From NCBI RefSeq assembly GCF_007830515.1, contig NZ_VLKT01000034.1:23512-87511 (forward strand): a stretch of 64,000 nucleotides of DNA. The letters run 5' to 3'. Under the pieces are notes generated by a model. That model saw nothing but the letters and a program-made list of their open reading frames with translations. It was not told the DNA's origin and did not search any database. A program made the position numbers and the translations under genes. Within the stretch, counting starts at the first letter, position 1, and each line of letters opens with the position of its first letter. Of the stretch, positions 24,491 through 33,629 are shown in pieces. Source of the stretch: Mesorhizobium tianshanense (GTDB lineage Bacteria > Pseudomonadota > Alphaproteobacteria > Rhizobiales > Rhizobiaceae).

Positions 24491-25996
24491 TCAGTTCGCC
24501 GCCGCGGTCTGCGCGGTGTCGATGGATGCCGTGACATTGGTGACGAGCGCCTTGACCGATTCGGCCGTCGCGTCGAAGACCGGCGCCGGGTAGACGCCGA
24601 AGAAGATGACCAGCACGACCAGCGGATAGATGATCACCTTCTCGCGCGCCGACAGGTCGAGCAGGCCCTTGAGGCTGTCCTTGGTCAGCGCGCCGAAGAT
24701 CACCCGGCGATAGAGCCAGAGCGCATAGGCCGCCGACAGGATGACACCGGTGGCGGCGAAGAACGCCACCCAGGTGTTGACCCGGAACACGCCGAGCATG
24801 GTCAGGAACTCGCCGACGAACCCGCTGGTGCCGGGCAGGCCGACATTGGCCATGGTGAAGATCATGAACACGGTCGCGTATTTCGGCATGTTATTGACCA
24901 GCCCGCCATAGGCGTCGATGTCGCGCGTGTGCATGCGGTCGTAGATGACGCCGACGCAGAGGAACAGCGCGCCTGAGACGAGACCGTGCGACAGCATCTG
25001 GAAGATCGCCCCCTGCACGCCTTCCTGGTTCATCGCGAAAATGCCCATGGTGACGAAGCCCATATGGGCGACCGACGAATAGGCAATCAGCTTCTTCATG
25101 TCCTCCTGCATCAGCGCTACCAGCGAGGTATAGATGATGGCGACGACCGAGAGCGCGAACACCAGCGGCGCGAACATCTCCGAGGCGATCGGAAACATCG
25201 GCAGCGAAAAGCGCAGGAAGCCGTATCCGCCCATCTTGAGCAGGATGGCGGCCAGGATCACCGAACCGGCCGTCGGCGCCTCGACGTGAGCGTCCGGCAG
25301 CCAGGTGTGCACCGGCCACATCGGCATCTTCACGGCGAAGGATGCGAAGAACGCGAGCCACAGCCAGGTCTGCATGCTGGCCGGGAAATTGTGCGTCAGA
25401 AGCGTCGGGATGTCGGTGGTGCCGGACTGGAAGAACATCGCCATGATGGCGAGCAGCATCAGCACCGAACCGGCCAGCGTGTAGAGGAAGAACTTGAACG
25501 AGGCGTAGACGCGCCGCTTGCCGCCCCACACGCCGATGATGATGAACATCGGGATCAGGCCGGCTTCGAAGAAGACGTAGAACAAGACGATGTCGAGCGC
25601 GCAGAACACGCCGATCATCAGCGTCTCCAGCAACAGGAAGGCGATCATGTAGGCCTTGACGCGCTTGTCGATCGATTCCCACGAAGCCAGGATGCAGAGC
25701 GGCATCAGGAAGGTGGTCAGGATGACGAACAGCATGGAGATGCCGTCGACGCCCATATGGTAGGAGATGCCGGAATCCAGCCAGGCAAGCTTCTCGACGA
25801 ACTGGAAGCCAGGCTCCGAATTGTCGAAGCCGGTCCAGATGAACAGCGAGATGATGAAGGTGATGCTCGTCGTCCACAACGCGATGGCGCGGATGTTGCG
25901 GCGCGCATTTTCGCTGTCGTCACGGACGAACAGGATGAGCAGCACACCAACCAGCGGCAGGAAGGTGACCAGCGAGAGGATCGGCCAGGCGGTCAT
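24491..25996 (-). CDS. nuoM: NADH-quinone oxidoreductase subunit M
   Basis: 501 aa, about 14 TM helices. Family hallmarks: EAGLIPMFIIIGVWGG, KMPMWPVHTWLPDAHVEAPTAGSVILA, KKLIAYSSVAHMGFV and LPGTSGFVGEFL. Proton-pumping antiporter-like subunit of complex I. It overlaps nuoL by 1 bp. Confidence 0.97.
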   Translation of the reverse strand: MTAWPILSLVTFLPLVGVLLILFVRDDSENARRNIRAIALWTTSITFIISLFIWTGFDNSEPGFQFVEKLAWLDSGISYHMGVDGISMLFVILTTFLMPLCILASWESIDKRVKAYMIAFLLLETLMIGVFCALDIVLFYVFFEAGLIPMFIIIGVWGGKRRVYASFKFFLYTLAGSVLMLLAIMAMFFQSGTTDIPTLLTHNFPASMQTWLWLAFFASFAVKMPMWPVHTWLPDAHVEAPTAGSVILAAILLKMGGYGFLRFSLPMFPIASEMFAPLVFALSVVAIIYTSLVALMQEDMKKLIAYSSVAHMGFVTMGIFAMNQEGVQGAIFQMLSHGLVSGALFLCVGVIYDRMHTRDIDAYGGLVNNMPKYATVFMIFTMANVGLPGTSGFVGEFLTMLGVFRVNTWVAFFAATGVILSAAYALWLYRRVIFGALTKDSLKGLLDLSAREKVIIYPLVVLVIFFGVYPAPVFDATAESVKALVTNVTASIDTAQTAAAN

Positions 25997-27969
25997 CAGA
26001 GCATCATCCAGGTGACGAGTGCGGCAACGCCGATCAGCATGGCGAAGGCGTAGTGATAGAGATAGCCGGTCTGCAGCTTGACGACCCGATTGGTGACGTC
26101 GACGACGCGCGCCGAAACGCCATCAGGCCCGAGACCGTCGATGACGGTGCCGTCGCCGGTCTTCCACAGGAAGTGGCCGAGGCGTTTTGCCGGCCGTACG
26201 AACAGGAAGTCGTAGAGCTCGTCGAAATACCACTTGTTGAGCAGGAAGGCGTAGAGGCCGCGATGCTGCGCCGCGAGATTCTTCGGCATTTCCGGCGCGC
26301 GGATGTAGAACTGCCAGGCAATCGCAAAGCCGATCAGCATGGCGATGAACGGCGCCAGCTTCACCCACAACGGCACTTCGTGCATGTCGTGCAGGATGTG
26401 GTTTTCCGGCAGCGTGAACAGCGACGCCTTCCAGAACTCGGCATAGCCCTCGCCAATGAAGGCGCCATGGAAGATCACGCCGGCGAACAGCGCGCCCGCC
26501 GCCAGGATGAACAGCGGCACCAGCATGACCGGGGGCGATTCATGGATATGGTGCATGACCTCGTGGCTCGCCCGCGGCTGGCCGTGGAAGGTCATGAAGA
26601 TCAGCCGCCAGGAATAGAAGCTGGTGAAGCAGGCGGCGACGACCAGCAGCACGAAGGCAAGGCCGGCGGCCGGATTGTGCGCGGCAAAGGCGCTTTCGAT
26701 GATCGCGTCCTTGGAGAAGAAGCCGGCGGTGCCGATGACCGTCACCGGGATGCCGACGCCGGTCAGCGCCAGCGTGCCGATCACCATCATCCAGTAGGTC
26801 TTCGGGATGAGCGTCCTGAGCCCTCCCATATTGCGCATGTCCTGTTCGTCGGAAACGGCGTGGATCACCGAGCCGGATCCTAAGAACAGCAGCGCCTTGA
26901 AGAAGGCATGCGTGAACAGATGGAAGATCGCCGCGCCATAGGCGCCGACGCCGAGCGCCACGAACATGTAGCCGAGCTGCGAACAGGTCGAATAGGCGAT
27001 GACGCGCTTGATGTCGTTCTGGACGAGGCCGACGGTCGCCGCGAAGAAGGCGGTGAAGGCGCCGATGAAGGTGACCACGATTAGCGCCGAATGCGACAGT
27101 TCGAACAGCGGCGACAGCCGCGCCAGCATGAACACGCCGGCCGTCACCATGGTGGCGGCATGGATGAGTGCGGAGACCGGCGTCGGGCCTTCCATGGCGT
27201 CCGGCAGCCAGGTGTGCAGCGGCACCTGGGCCGACTTGCCCATGGCGCCCATGAACAGCAGCAGGCAGACGACGGTCATCGCGGCCTGCTTGTCGAGCGC
27301 ATAGCCGAGGAAGGTCAATACGGCAGCACCCTGCGGTGCGCCTTCGGCCGGGATGAACGTCGCCGCGTTGGCAAAGATGGTGCCGAGATTGACCGAGCCG
27401 AACAGCACGAACACACCGAAGATGCCGAGCGCGAAGCCGAAATCGCCAACGCGGTTGACGACGAAGGCCTTGATCGCGGCAGCATTGGCGGACGGCTTCT
27501 TGTACCAGAAGCCGATCAGCAGATAGGAGGCGAGGCCGACGCCTTCCCAGCCGAAGAACATCTGCACGAGATTGTCGGCCGTAACCAGCATCAGCATGGC
27601 GAAGGTGAACAGCGACAGATAGGCGAAGAAGCGCGGCCGGTTCGGATCGTGATGCATGTAGCCGATCGAGTAGATGTGGACCAGTGCCGACACCGTGTTA
27701 ACGACGACCAGCATCACCACCGTCAGCGTGTCGATCCTGAGTGCCCATGCGGCCTCTAGCCCGCCCGACTGGATCCAGCGCATCACCGGCACGGTGAACA
27801 CTTCGCCCTCGCCGAAACCGACGGCGAAGAAGGCAACCCACGACAGCACGGCTGATATCACCAGCAAGCCGGAGGTGATGTATTCGGAGGCTTTGGCGCC
27901 GAGCGACGTGCCGAACAGGCCGACGATCAGGAAGCCGAGCAGCGGAAGGAAGACGATGGCCTGGTACAT
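25996..27969 (-). CDS. nuoL: NADH-quinone oxidoreductase subunit L
   Basis: 657 aa from ATG 27969 (YQAIVFLPLLGFLIVG); a TTG at 27984 overlapping nuoK is possible but less usual. Antiporter-like subunit with the family segments FFGWEGVGLASYLLIGFWY, KSAQVPLHTWLPDAMEGPTPVSALIHAATMV and VIAYSTCSQLGYM. The long amphipathic lateral helix and final TM helix are C-terminal. Distal proton pump of complex I. Confidence 0.97.
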   Translation of the reverse strand: MYQAIVFLPLLGFLIVGLFGTSLGAKASEYITSGLLVISAVLSWVAFFAVGFGEGEVFTVPVMRWIQSGGLEAAWALRIDTLTVVMLVVVNTVSALVHIYSIGYMHHDPNRPRFFAYLSLFTFAMLMLVTADNLVQMFFGWEGVGLASYLLIGFWYKKPSANAAAIKAFVVNRVGDFGFALGIFGVFVLFGSVNLGTIFANAATFIPAEGAPQGAAVLTFLGYALDKQAAMTVVCLLLFMGAMGKSAQVPLHTWLPDAMEGPTPVSALIHAATMVTAGVFMLARLSPLFELSHSALIVVTFIGAFTAFFAATVGLVQNDIKRVIAYSTCSQLGYMFVALGVGAYGAAIFHLFTHAFFKALLFLGSGSVIHAVSDEQDMRNMGGLRTLIPKTYWMMVIGTLALTGVGIPVTVIGTAGFFSKDAIIESAFAAHNPAAGLAFVLLVVAACFTSFYSWRLIFMTFHGQPRASHEVMHHIHESPPVMLVPLFILAAGALFAGVIFHGAFIGEGYAEFWKASLFTLPENHILHDMHEVPLWVKLAPFIAMLIGFAIAWQFYIRAPEMPKNLAAQHRGLYAFLLNKWYFDELYDFLFVRPAKRLGHFLWKTGDGTVIDGLGPDGVSARVVDVTNRVVKLQTGYLYHYAFAMLIGVAALVTWMML

Positions 27970-27980
27970 GGTGGTTTCCG

Positions 27981-28289
27981 TCAACCCTTCATCATGTTCA
28001 CGTCTTCGACAGCGATCGAACCGCGGTTGCGGAAGAAGACGACGAGAATGGCGAGGCCGATCGCCGCTTCAGCCGCCGCGACCGTCAGCACGAACAGCGC
28101 GAACACCTGACCGACGAGATCGCCGAGTGCCGCCGAGAAGGCAACGAAATTGATATTGACCGCGAGCAGGATCAGCTCGATCGACATCAGGATGACGATG
28201 ATGTTCCTGCGGTTCAGGAAGATGCCGAACACGCCGAGCGTGAACAGGATCGCCGATACGGTGAGATAGTGCGCGATGCCGACGGTCAT
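27981..28289 (-). CDS. nuoK: NADH-quinone oxidoreductase subunit K
   Basis: 102 aa, three TM helices. The conserved VILMSIELILLAVNINFVAFS contains the membrane Glu essential for proton transfer, and AAEAAIGLAILVVFFR contains the second. Single-base spacing to nuoJ upstream. Confidence 0.97.
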   Translation of the reverse strand: MTVGIAHYLTVSAILFTLGVFGIFLNRRNIIVILMSIELILLAVNINFVAFSAALGDLVGQVFALFVLTVAAAEAAIGLAILVVFFRNRGSIAVEDVNMMKG

Positions 28290-28290
28290 C

Positions 28291-28911
28291 TCAGATTCCT
28301 TCGCCCGTCTTGACCTTGCGGATTTCCATTCCCGTTGCCGGCGTGCGGCCGACCTGGGCTGATATCGACTGCCGCTTGACGCCCGGCTTGTGGCGCAGCG
28401 TCAGCACGATAGCGCCGATCATGGCGACCAGCAGCACAAGGCCTGCAATCTGGAAATAGTAGAGGTAGTCCGTATAGAGGATGTCGCCGAGCGCTGCCGT
28501 GTTCGAGCGCGCGACAAGGTCGGGAATGGGTTTCGAAACCGTCGCCGCCAGCTGCGGCGCGAACGTATAGCCGCCGAGCACGACGATCAGTTCAGCCGCC
28601 AGGATCAACCCGACCAGCGCGCCGATCGGCGCGTATTGCAGGGCGCCTTCCTTCATTTCGGCGAAATCGACGTCGAGCATCATGACGACGAACAGGAACA
28701 GCACCATGACCGCGCCGACATAGACGACGAGCAGGATCATCGCCAGGAACTCGGCGCCGGTCAGCATGAACAGGCCGGCGGCGTTGAAGAAGGTCAGGAT
28801 CAGGAACAGCACGGAATGCACGGGATTGCGCGCCGAAATGACCATGAACGCCGACGCCACCGCGATAAAGGCGAAGAGGTAGAAAAAGGCCGCCTCTAAT
28901 CCATTCAGCAT
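28291..28911 (-). CDS. nuoJ: NADH-quinone oxidoreductase subunit J
   Basis: 206 aa from ATG 28911, with GGGGAA upstream. Five TM helices. Conserved NPVHSVLFLILTFFNAAGLFML and LVVYVGAVMVLFLFVVMMLD (the pi-bulge TM3 region of complex I). A frame extension upstream of 28911 runs into the repeat region and is not supported. Confidence 0.96.
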   Translation of the reverse strand: MLNGLEAAFFYLFAFIAVASAFMVISARNPVHSVLFLILTFFNAAGLFMLTGAEFLAMILLVVYVGAVMVLFLFVVMMLDVDFAEMKEGALQYAPIGALVGLILAAELIVVLGGYTFAPQLAATVSKPIPDLVARSNTAALGDILYTDYLYYFQIAGLVLLVAMIGAIVLTLRHKPGVKRQSISAQVGRTPATGMEIRKVKTGEGI

Positions 28912-28998
28912 GGGTTCCCCCGGGTTTCCTGTCCAAACAGGACGTTCGTCCTGTTCGAGTTTTGCCACCGCCTCCGGTCGGCAAGTTTCGTGTTCCTA

Positions 28999-29106
28999 TC
29001 GCATGTTCCGATCGGGTTGAAAGACCCGATCGGAAGAAACATGCGACACTTTCAATTCCGGAGGATGATCTTGTCCGAAAAGTCTGCAACTTTCGGGACC
29101 ATCCTC
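28999..29106. repeat. Two palindromic repeats inside the nuo operon (nuoI-nuoJ gap)
   Basis: Hairpin A: TCGCATGTT plus CCGATCGGGT (28999-29017) pairs with ACCCGATCGG and ACATGCGA, ending at 29046, loop TGAAAG. Hairpin B: GAGGATGATC (from 29061) pairs with GACCATCCTC (to 29106), enclosing a CCGAAAAG/CTTTCGG inner stem. They fill most of the 232-bp gap, by far the largest in the operon, and are probably inserted repetitive elements. I recall type B as a common rhizobial repeat. Confidence 0.7.
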
Positions 29107-29143
29107 TAGAACGAGGCCCCTCGCCCCGTCCATGCGTCAAATG

Positions 29144-29635
29144 TCAGCGGTACGGCGCATCCAGCGAGATGTTGCGCGCGAGTTCGCGCTCCCAGCGGTC
29201 GCCATTGGCCAGCAGCTTGTCCTTGTCGTAATAAAGTTCCTCGCGCGTCTCGGTCGCGAATTCGAAATTCGGCCCCTCGACGATGGCGTCGACCGGGCAG
29301 GCCTCCTGGCAGAAGCCGCAATAGATGCACTTCACCATGTCGATGTCGTAGCGCACGGTCCGGCGGGTGCCGTCATTGCGGCGCGGGCCGGCCTCGATGG
29401 TGATGGCCTGCGCCGGGCAGATCGCCTCGCACAATTTGCAGGCGATGCAGCGTTCCTCGCCGTTCGGATAGCGGCGCAACGCATGCTCGCCGCGGAAGCG
29501 CGGGCTGGTCGGCCCCTTCTCATGCGGATAGTTGATCGTCTCCTTCGGCGCGAAGAACTGGCGCATCGACAGGAAGAAGGCGCTGACGAAGTCTTGCAGG
29601 AGCAGCGATTTTGCGGCTTGGGATAGAGCGGACAT
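29144..29635 (-). CDS. nuoI: NADH-quinone oxidoreductase subunit I
   Basis: 163 aa from ATG 29635, which shares a base with the nuoH stop. Ferredoxin-type subunit with two [4Fe-4S] clusters: CIACKLCEAICP near residues 60-71 and CIYCGFCQEACP near 99-110. It carries electrons along the peripheral arm to NuoB. The N-terminal amphipathic segment FFLSMRQFFAPKETINYPHEKGPTSPRFRGEH is diagnostic. Confidence 0.97.
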   Translation of the reverse strand: MSALSQAAKSLLLQDFVSAFFLSMRQFFAPKETINYPHEKGPTSPRFRGEHALRRYPNGEERCIACKLCEAICPAQAITIEAGPRRNDGTRRTVRYDIDMVKCIYCGFCQEACPVDAIVEGPNFEFATETREELYYDKDKLLANGDRWERELARNISLDAPYR

Positions 29636-30678
29636 CACGCAAACCCCGTGATCTTGAGGAACGCGGCGACAATCACCACCATCGCCAGCGAGATCGGCAG
29701 GAACACCTTCCAGCCCAACCGCATCAGCTGGTCGTAGCGGTAGCGCGGCACGAAGGCCTTCACCATGGAAATCATGAAGAACACCAGGCAGACCTTGAGC
29801 ACGAACCAGATCAGACCCGGCACCCAGGTGAAGGGAGCGAAGTCGAAGGGTGGCAGCCAGCCGCCGAGGAACAGGATGGTGGCCAGCGCGCACATCAGCA
29901 CGATGGCGACATATTCGCCGAGGAAGAACAGCAGGAACGGCGTCGACGAATACTCGACCATATGGCCGGCGACGAGTTCCGATTCGGCCTCCACAAGGTC
30001 GAAAGGCGGCCGGTTCGTCTCGGCCAGCGCCGAGATGAAGAAGATGACGAACATCGGAAACAGCGACAGCCAATGCCAGTCGAGGAAGGTGTTGGGCAGG
30101 CCAACCCGCGTGCCCAGCCCATCCTGCTGCGACAGCACGATGTCGGACAGGTTGAGCGAGCCGACGCAAAGCAGCACGGTGACGATGACGAAGCCGATCG
30201 AGACTTCGTAGGACACCATCTGTGCCGCCGAGCGCAGCGCGCCGAGGAACGGATATTTCGAGTTGGACGCCCAGCCGCCCATGATCACGCCATAGACCTC
30301 GAGCGAGGAGATTGCGAAGACGTAGAGGATGCCGACATTGATGTTGGCGATCGCCCAGCCGTCGCTGACCGGGATCACCGCCCAGGCCGAGATCGCCAGC
30401 ACCGCCGACACCAGCGGCGCCAGGAGAAAAACGCCCTTGTTGGCGCCGGACGGGATCACCGGCTCCTTGAACACGAACTTCAGAAGGTCGGCGAAAGCCT
30501 GCAGCGTGCCCCATGGGCCGACGACGTTCGGGCCGCGGCGCAACTGCACCGCCGCCCAGATCTTGCGGTCGGCATACAGAATGTAGGCGACGAAGATCAA
30601 CAGCACGACGATCAGCACGACCGACTTCAACAGGATGATCAGCGCCGGCAGCACGTAGAAGGAGAAGAAGGTGTCCAT
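29635..30678 (-). CDS. nuoH: NADH-quinone oxidoreductase subunit H
   Basis: 347 aa from ATG 30678, directly after the nuoG stop. About eight TM helices. Quinone-site loop ALAETNRPPFDLVEAESELVAGH and conserved RRGPNVVGPWGTLQAFAD. Links the quinone cavity to the proton channels. Confidence 0.97.
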   Translation of the reverse strand: MDTFFSFYVLPALIILLKSVVLIVVLLIFVAYILYADRKIWAAVQLRRGPNVVGPWGTLQAFADLLKFVFKEPVIPSGANKGVFLLAPLVSAVLAISAWAVIPVSDGWAIANINVGILYVFAISSLEVYGVIMGGWASNSKYPFLGALRSAAQMVSYEVSIGFVIVTVLLCVGSLNLSDIVLSQQDGLGTRVGLPNTFLDWHWLSLFPMFVIFFISALAETNRPPFDLVEAESELVAGHMVEYSSTPFLLFFLGEYVAIVLMCALATILFLGGWLPPFDFAPFTWVPGLIWFVLKVCLVFFMISMVKAFVPRYRYDQLMRLGWKVFLPISLAMVVIVAAFLKITGFA

Positions 30679-30680
30679 GC

Positions 30681-32762
30681 TTATTCCGCCGCCTGCCTGA
30701 AGCCGTTTTTCGCCAGCGCCGAGCATTCCGCCATCACGGCGGAAGCCCGCGCGATCGGGTTGGTCAGGTAGAAATCCTTGACCGGCGAGGTGAAGCTGCC
30801 CTTGTTCAGCCGCCCGCCGAGCTTCGCCACCTTGGCGACATCGTCGGCGTTGCCGGCTGCGACCTGGTCGATGCTGGCGAGATGCGGAAATTCCGAATAG
30901 AGTTTTGCGCGAAGCTGCGGCAGCGAATCGAACGGCAGCTTGTTGCCCAGCACATCCGACAGCGCCCGCAGGATCGCCCAGTCCTCGCGCGCATCGCCCG
31001 GCGCGAAGCCGGCACGGTTGGTCTGCTGCACGCGGCCCTCGGTGTTGACGTAGGTGCCCGATTTTTCGGTATAGGCGGCGCCTGGCAGGATGACGTTGGC
31101 GCGGTGCGCGCCCTGGTCGCCATGCGTGCCGATATAGACGACGAAGGCGCCCCCGGTCTTGGCCATGTCGATCTCGTCGGCGCCGAGCAGGAACAGCACG
31201 TCCATGTCGCCCAACATGCCGGCGACGTTCTTGCCGCCCTCGCCCGGCACGAAGCCGACATCGAGACCGCCGACACGCCCCGCCGCGGTGTGCAGCACGG
31301 CAAAGCCGTTCCAGTCGGACCGCGCGGCATTGACGGCGGTGGCAAGCTTGGCCGCCTGGCCAAGCACGGCCGCGCCGTCTGAACGTGCCAAGGCACCTTG
31401 GCCGACGATAATAAGCGGATGCGTCGCCTTCTTCAGCACCTGGAAGAACTTGCCATTGCCGTCGGCCAGATCTTTCAGCGATTCCGGTCCGGCGCCGAGC
31501 TGCTCATAGTCGTAGCGCGTGTCGCCGACATCGCCGATGACGCCGACCGGCAAATTGCCGACCCGCCACCGCTTGCGGATGCGGGCGTTGAGCAAGGAGG
31601 CCTCGAAGCGCGGATTGGCGCCGATGATCAACACCGCGTCGGCCTGCTCGATGCCCTCGATGGTGGGATTGAAGATATAGCTTGCCCGGCCGAGCGACGG
31701 ATCGAGTGCCGCGCCATCCTGGCGGCAGTCGGTGTTCTTCGAGCCGAGCGAGGCCATCAGCAGCTTCAGCGCATAAATTTCCTCAACGGCGGCGAGATCG
31801 CCTGATATGGCGCCAATCTTTTCGGGCGATGTCTTCGACACCGCCTCCTTGATCGCGGAAAATGCCTCTGCCCAGCTTGCCGGCACCAGCCTGCCATCCT
31901 TGCGCACATAAGGGCGGTCGAGGCGCTGGGTGCGCAAGCCGTCCCAGATGAAGCGGGTCTTGTCGGAAATCCACTCCTCGTTCACCGCCTCGTTGGTACG
32001 CGGCAGGATGCGCATCACTTCGCGGCCTCTGGAATCGACACGGATCGCCGAGCCGACGGCATCCATCACATCGATGGATTCGGTCTTGGTCAGTTCCCAC
32101 GGCCGCGCCTGGAAGGCGTAAGGCTTGGAGGTCAGCGCGCCGACCGGGCAAAGGTCGATGACGTTGCCCTGCAGCTCCGAGGTCATCGCGCTTTCGAGAT
32201 AGGTGGTGATCTCGGCGTCCTCGCCTCGGCCGATCAGGCCGAGCTCGGATATGCCGGCGATTTCGGTGGTGAAACGGACGCAGCGCGTGCAATGGATGCA
32301 GCGGTTCATGATCGTCTTGACTAGAGGCCCGATATACTTGTCTTCGACCGCCCGCTTGTTCTCGTGATAGCGCGAGGAATCGACACCGAACGCCATCGCC
32401 TGGTCCTGCAGGTCGCACTCGCCGCCCTGGTCGCAGATCGGGCAATCCAACGGATGGTTGATCAGCAGGAATTCCATCACGCCTTCCCTGGCCTTCTTGA
32501 CCATCGGCGTGTTGGTGAAGATTTCCGGCGTTTCGCCGTTCGGGCCGGGGCGCAGATCGCGCACGCCCATGGCGCAGGACGCCTGCGGCTTGGGCGGCCC
32601 GCCCTTCACCTCGATCAGGCACATGCGGCAATTGCCGGCGATCGACAACCGCTCATGGAAGCAGAAGCGCGGCACTTCCGCGCCAGCGTCCTCGGCTGCC
32701 TGCAGCAGCGTGTAGTGGTCGGGTACAGTGATCTCTTTCCCGTCGACCTTGAGCTTTGCCAT
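30681..32762 (-). CDS. nuoG: NADH-quinone oxidoreductase subunit G
   Basis: 693 aa. The N-terminal 2Fe-2S ferredoxin domain has CFHERLSIAGNCRMC, followed by the His/Cys cluster region CPICDQGGECDLQDQ and CIHCTRCVRF. The C-terminal two thirds are molybdopterin-oxidoreductase-like, with LIIGANPRFEASLLN. Peripheral-arm electron-transfer subunit. Confidence 0.97.
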   Translation of the reverse strand: MAKLKVDGKEITVPDHYTLLQAAEDAGAEVPRFCFHERLSIAGNCRMCLIEVKGGPPKPQASCAMGVRDLRPGPNGETPEIFTNTPMVKKAREGVMEFLLINHPLDCPICDQGGECDLQDQAMAFGVDSSRYHENKRAVEDKYIGPLVKTIMNRCIHCTRCVRFTTEIAGISELGLIGRGEDAEITTYLESAMTSELQGNVIDLCPVGALTSKPYAFQARPWELTKTESIDVMDAVGSAIRVDSRGREVMRILPRTNEAVNEEWISDKTRFIWDGLRTQRLDRPYVRKDGRLVPASWAEAFSAIKEAVSKTSPEKIGAISGDLAAVEEIYALKLLMASLGSKNTDCRQDGAALDPSLGRASYIFNPTIEGIEQADAVLIIGANPRFEASLLNARIRKRWRVGNLPVGVIGDVGDTRYDYEQLGAGPESLKDLADGNGKFFQVLKKATHPLIIVGQGALARSDGAAVLGQAAKLATAVNAARSDWNGFAVLHTAAGRVGGLDVGFVPGEGGKNVAGMLGDMDVLFLLGADEIDMAKTGGAFVVYIGTHGDQGAHRANVILPGAAYTEKSGTYVNTEGRVQQTNRAGFAPGDAREDWAILRALSDVLGNKLPFDSLPQLRAKLYSEFPHLASIDQVAAGNADDVAKVAKLGGRLNKGSFTSPVKDFYLTNPIARASAVMAECSALAKNGFRQAAE

Positions 32763-32836
32763 GTCGTCTCAAACCCCTGCGGACGCTCCGCAATCTTTCT
32801 TTCCAGGTGCGGCCGAAACCGCGCCCGGCATTGAAT

Positions 32837-33526
32837 TCAATGTTTGGCCCTGGCCAACGCCGCCGCCTGGCCAAGCCAGTCGTCGCGATCGATGCGGCCC
32901 TTGAACGACAGATAATCGTCGACCCAGGCGATCTCTTCCGGCGTCCATGCCGCGATCTGGCCGAACGTCCAGATGCCCAAGCCGTTCAGCACCTTTTCCA
33001 GCTTCGGCCCGATGCCCGATATCGCCTTGAGGTCGGCCGGCTTTGCCGGACGGTCCATGGCCTTGGGCTGCTTGAAATCCTCGGGCATCAACCCGGCGGG
33101 TGCGGCATCCACATCCGCCACGTTACGTGCATCATCCATGCTGTTCGCCGCTATGTCATTCACGTCCCTGGCGAAGGACTGCGCCTCGGCGATCAAGGTT
33201 TTCGCCGCCGCGCGCGCCTTGGTCGAGGAGCTCGTTCCTGTTTCCGAAAAGCGTTCGGTCCTGGTCTCGAAATCGTCGACGATCGGCTGGAAAAGCCGCT
33301 GCGAAGCCTCGGCGGCGCCCGAGAGCGCACCCATCCACACGCCAAAGGCGTGGTTGGCAAGCCCGATGCCAAGCGCCGACATCGCTGCCGCACCCGCGAC
33401 AGGGTGCGCCAAGAGATTGACGGCGCTCGCCATCTCCTTCGGCATCATCCTGGTCAGATCCTGGTTCATCTTCTCGAACGGGTCCAAATCTGGCATCAAA
33501 TGATCGGGTCTCGAATACAGCGACAT
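32837..33526 (-). CDS. Nuo-operon-embedded protein with the NuoE-type C-terminal helix-hairpin-helix domain
   Basis: 229 aa from ATG 33526, 8 nt after GGAG. Residues 1-110 are helical and resemble a phasin-like or poorly characterised domain (HLMPDLDPFEKMNQDLTRMM; VNLLAHPVAGAAAMSALGIGL). A variable middle region follows. Residues ~165-225 form a helix-hairpin-helix-like module, LKAISGIGPKLEKVLNGLGIW, then AWVDDYLSFKGRIDRDDW. The same module closes NuoE in this operon. It is not one of the 14 core subunits. A role as an accessory or assembly factor of complex I is inferred from its place between nuoF and nuoG. Confidence 0.85.
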   Translation of the reverse strand: MSLYSRPDHLMPDLDPFEKMNQDLTRMMPKEMASAVNLLAHPVAGAAAMSALGIGLANHAFGVWMGALSGAAEASQRLFQPIVDDFETRTERFSETGTSSSTKARAAAKTLIAEAQSFARDVNDIAANSMDDARNVADVDAAPAGLMPEDFKQPKAMDRPAKPADLKAISGIGPKLEKVLNGLGIWTFGQIAAWTPEEIAWVDDYLSFKGRIDRDDWLGQAAALARAKH

Positions 33527-33574
33527 AGGTGGTCTCCTGGTCGATTCTTCCGTTTGCCCCGAGCCTGTTTCCTC

Positions 33575-33622
33575 AAATCGGGCCTTTTGCCCGTATTCCA
33601 AATCGGGCGTCAGCCCGTATTT
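33575..33622. repeat. Two tandem mini-hairpins in the nuoF downstream gap
   Basis: AAATCGGGC...GCCCGTATT occurs twice, at 33575-33597 and 33600-33622. Each copy forms a GGGC/GCCC stem with a short loop. They lie between the nuoF stop and the next gene and may modulate mRNA processing or be small mobile repeats. Confidence 0.5.
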
Positions 33623-33629
33623 CGAATTC

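Noticed and set aside
22895..24976. 693-codon open frame on the + strand
   Set aside because: It is antisense to birA, nuoN and nuoM, which have full family motifs. The composition (Asp/Arg/His/Gln-rich) is the usual antisense shadow of a GC-rich gene.
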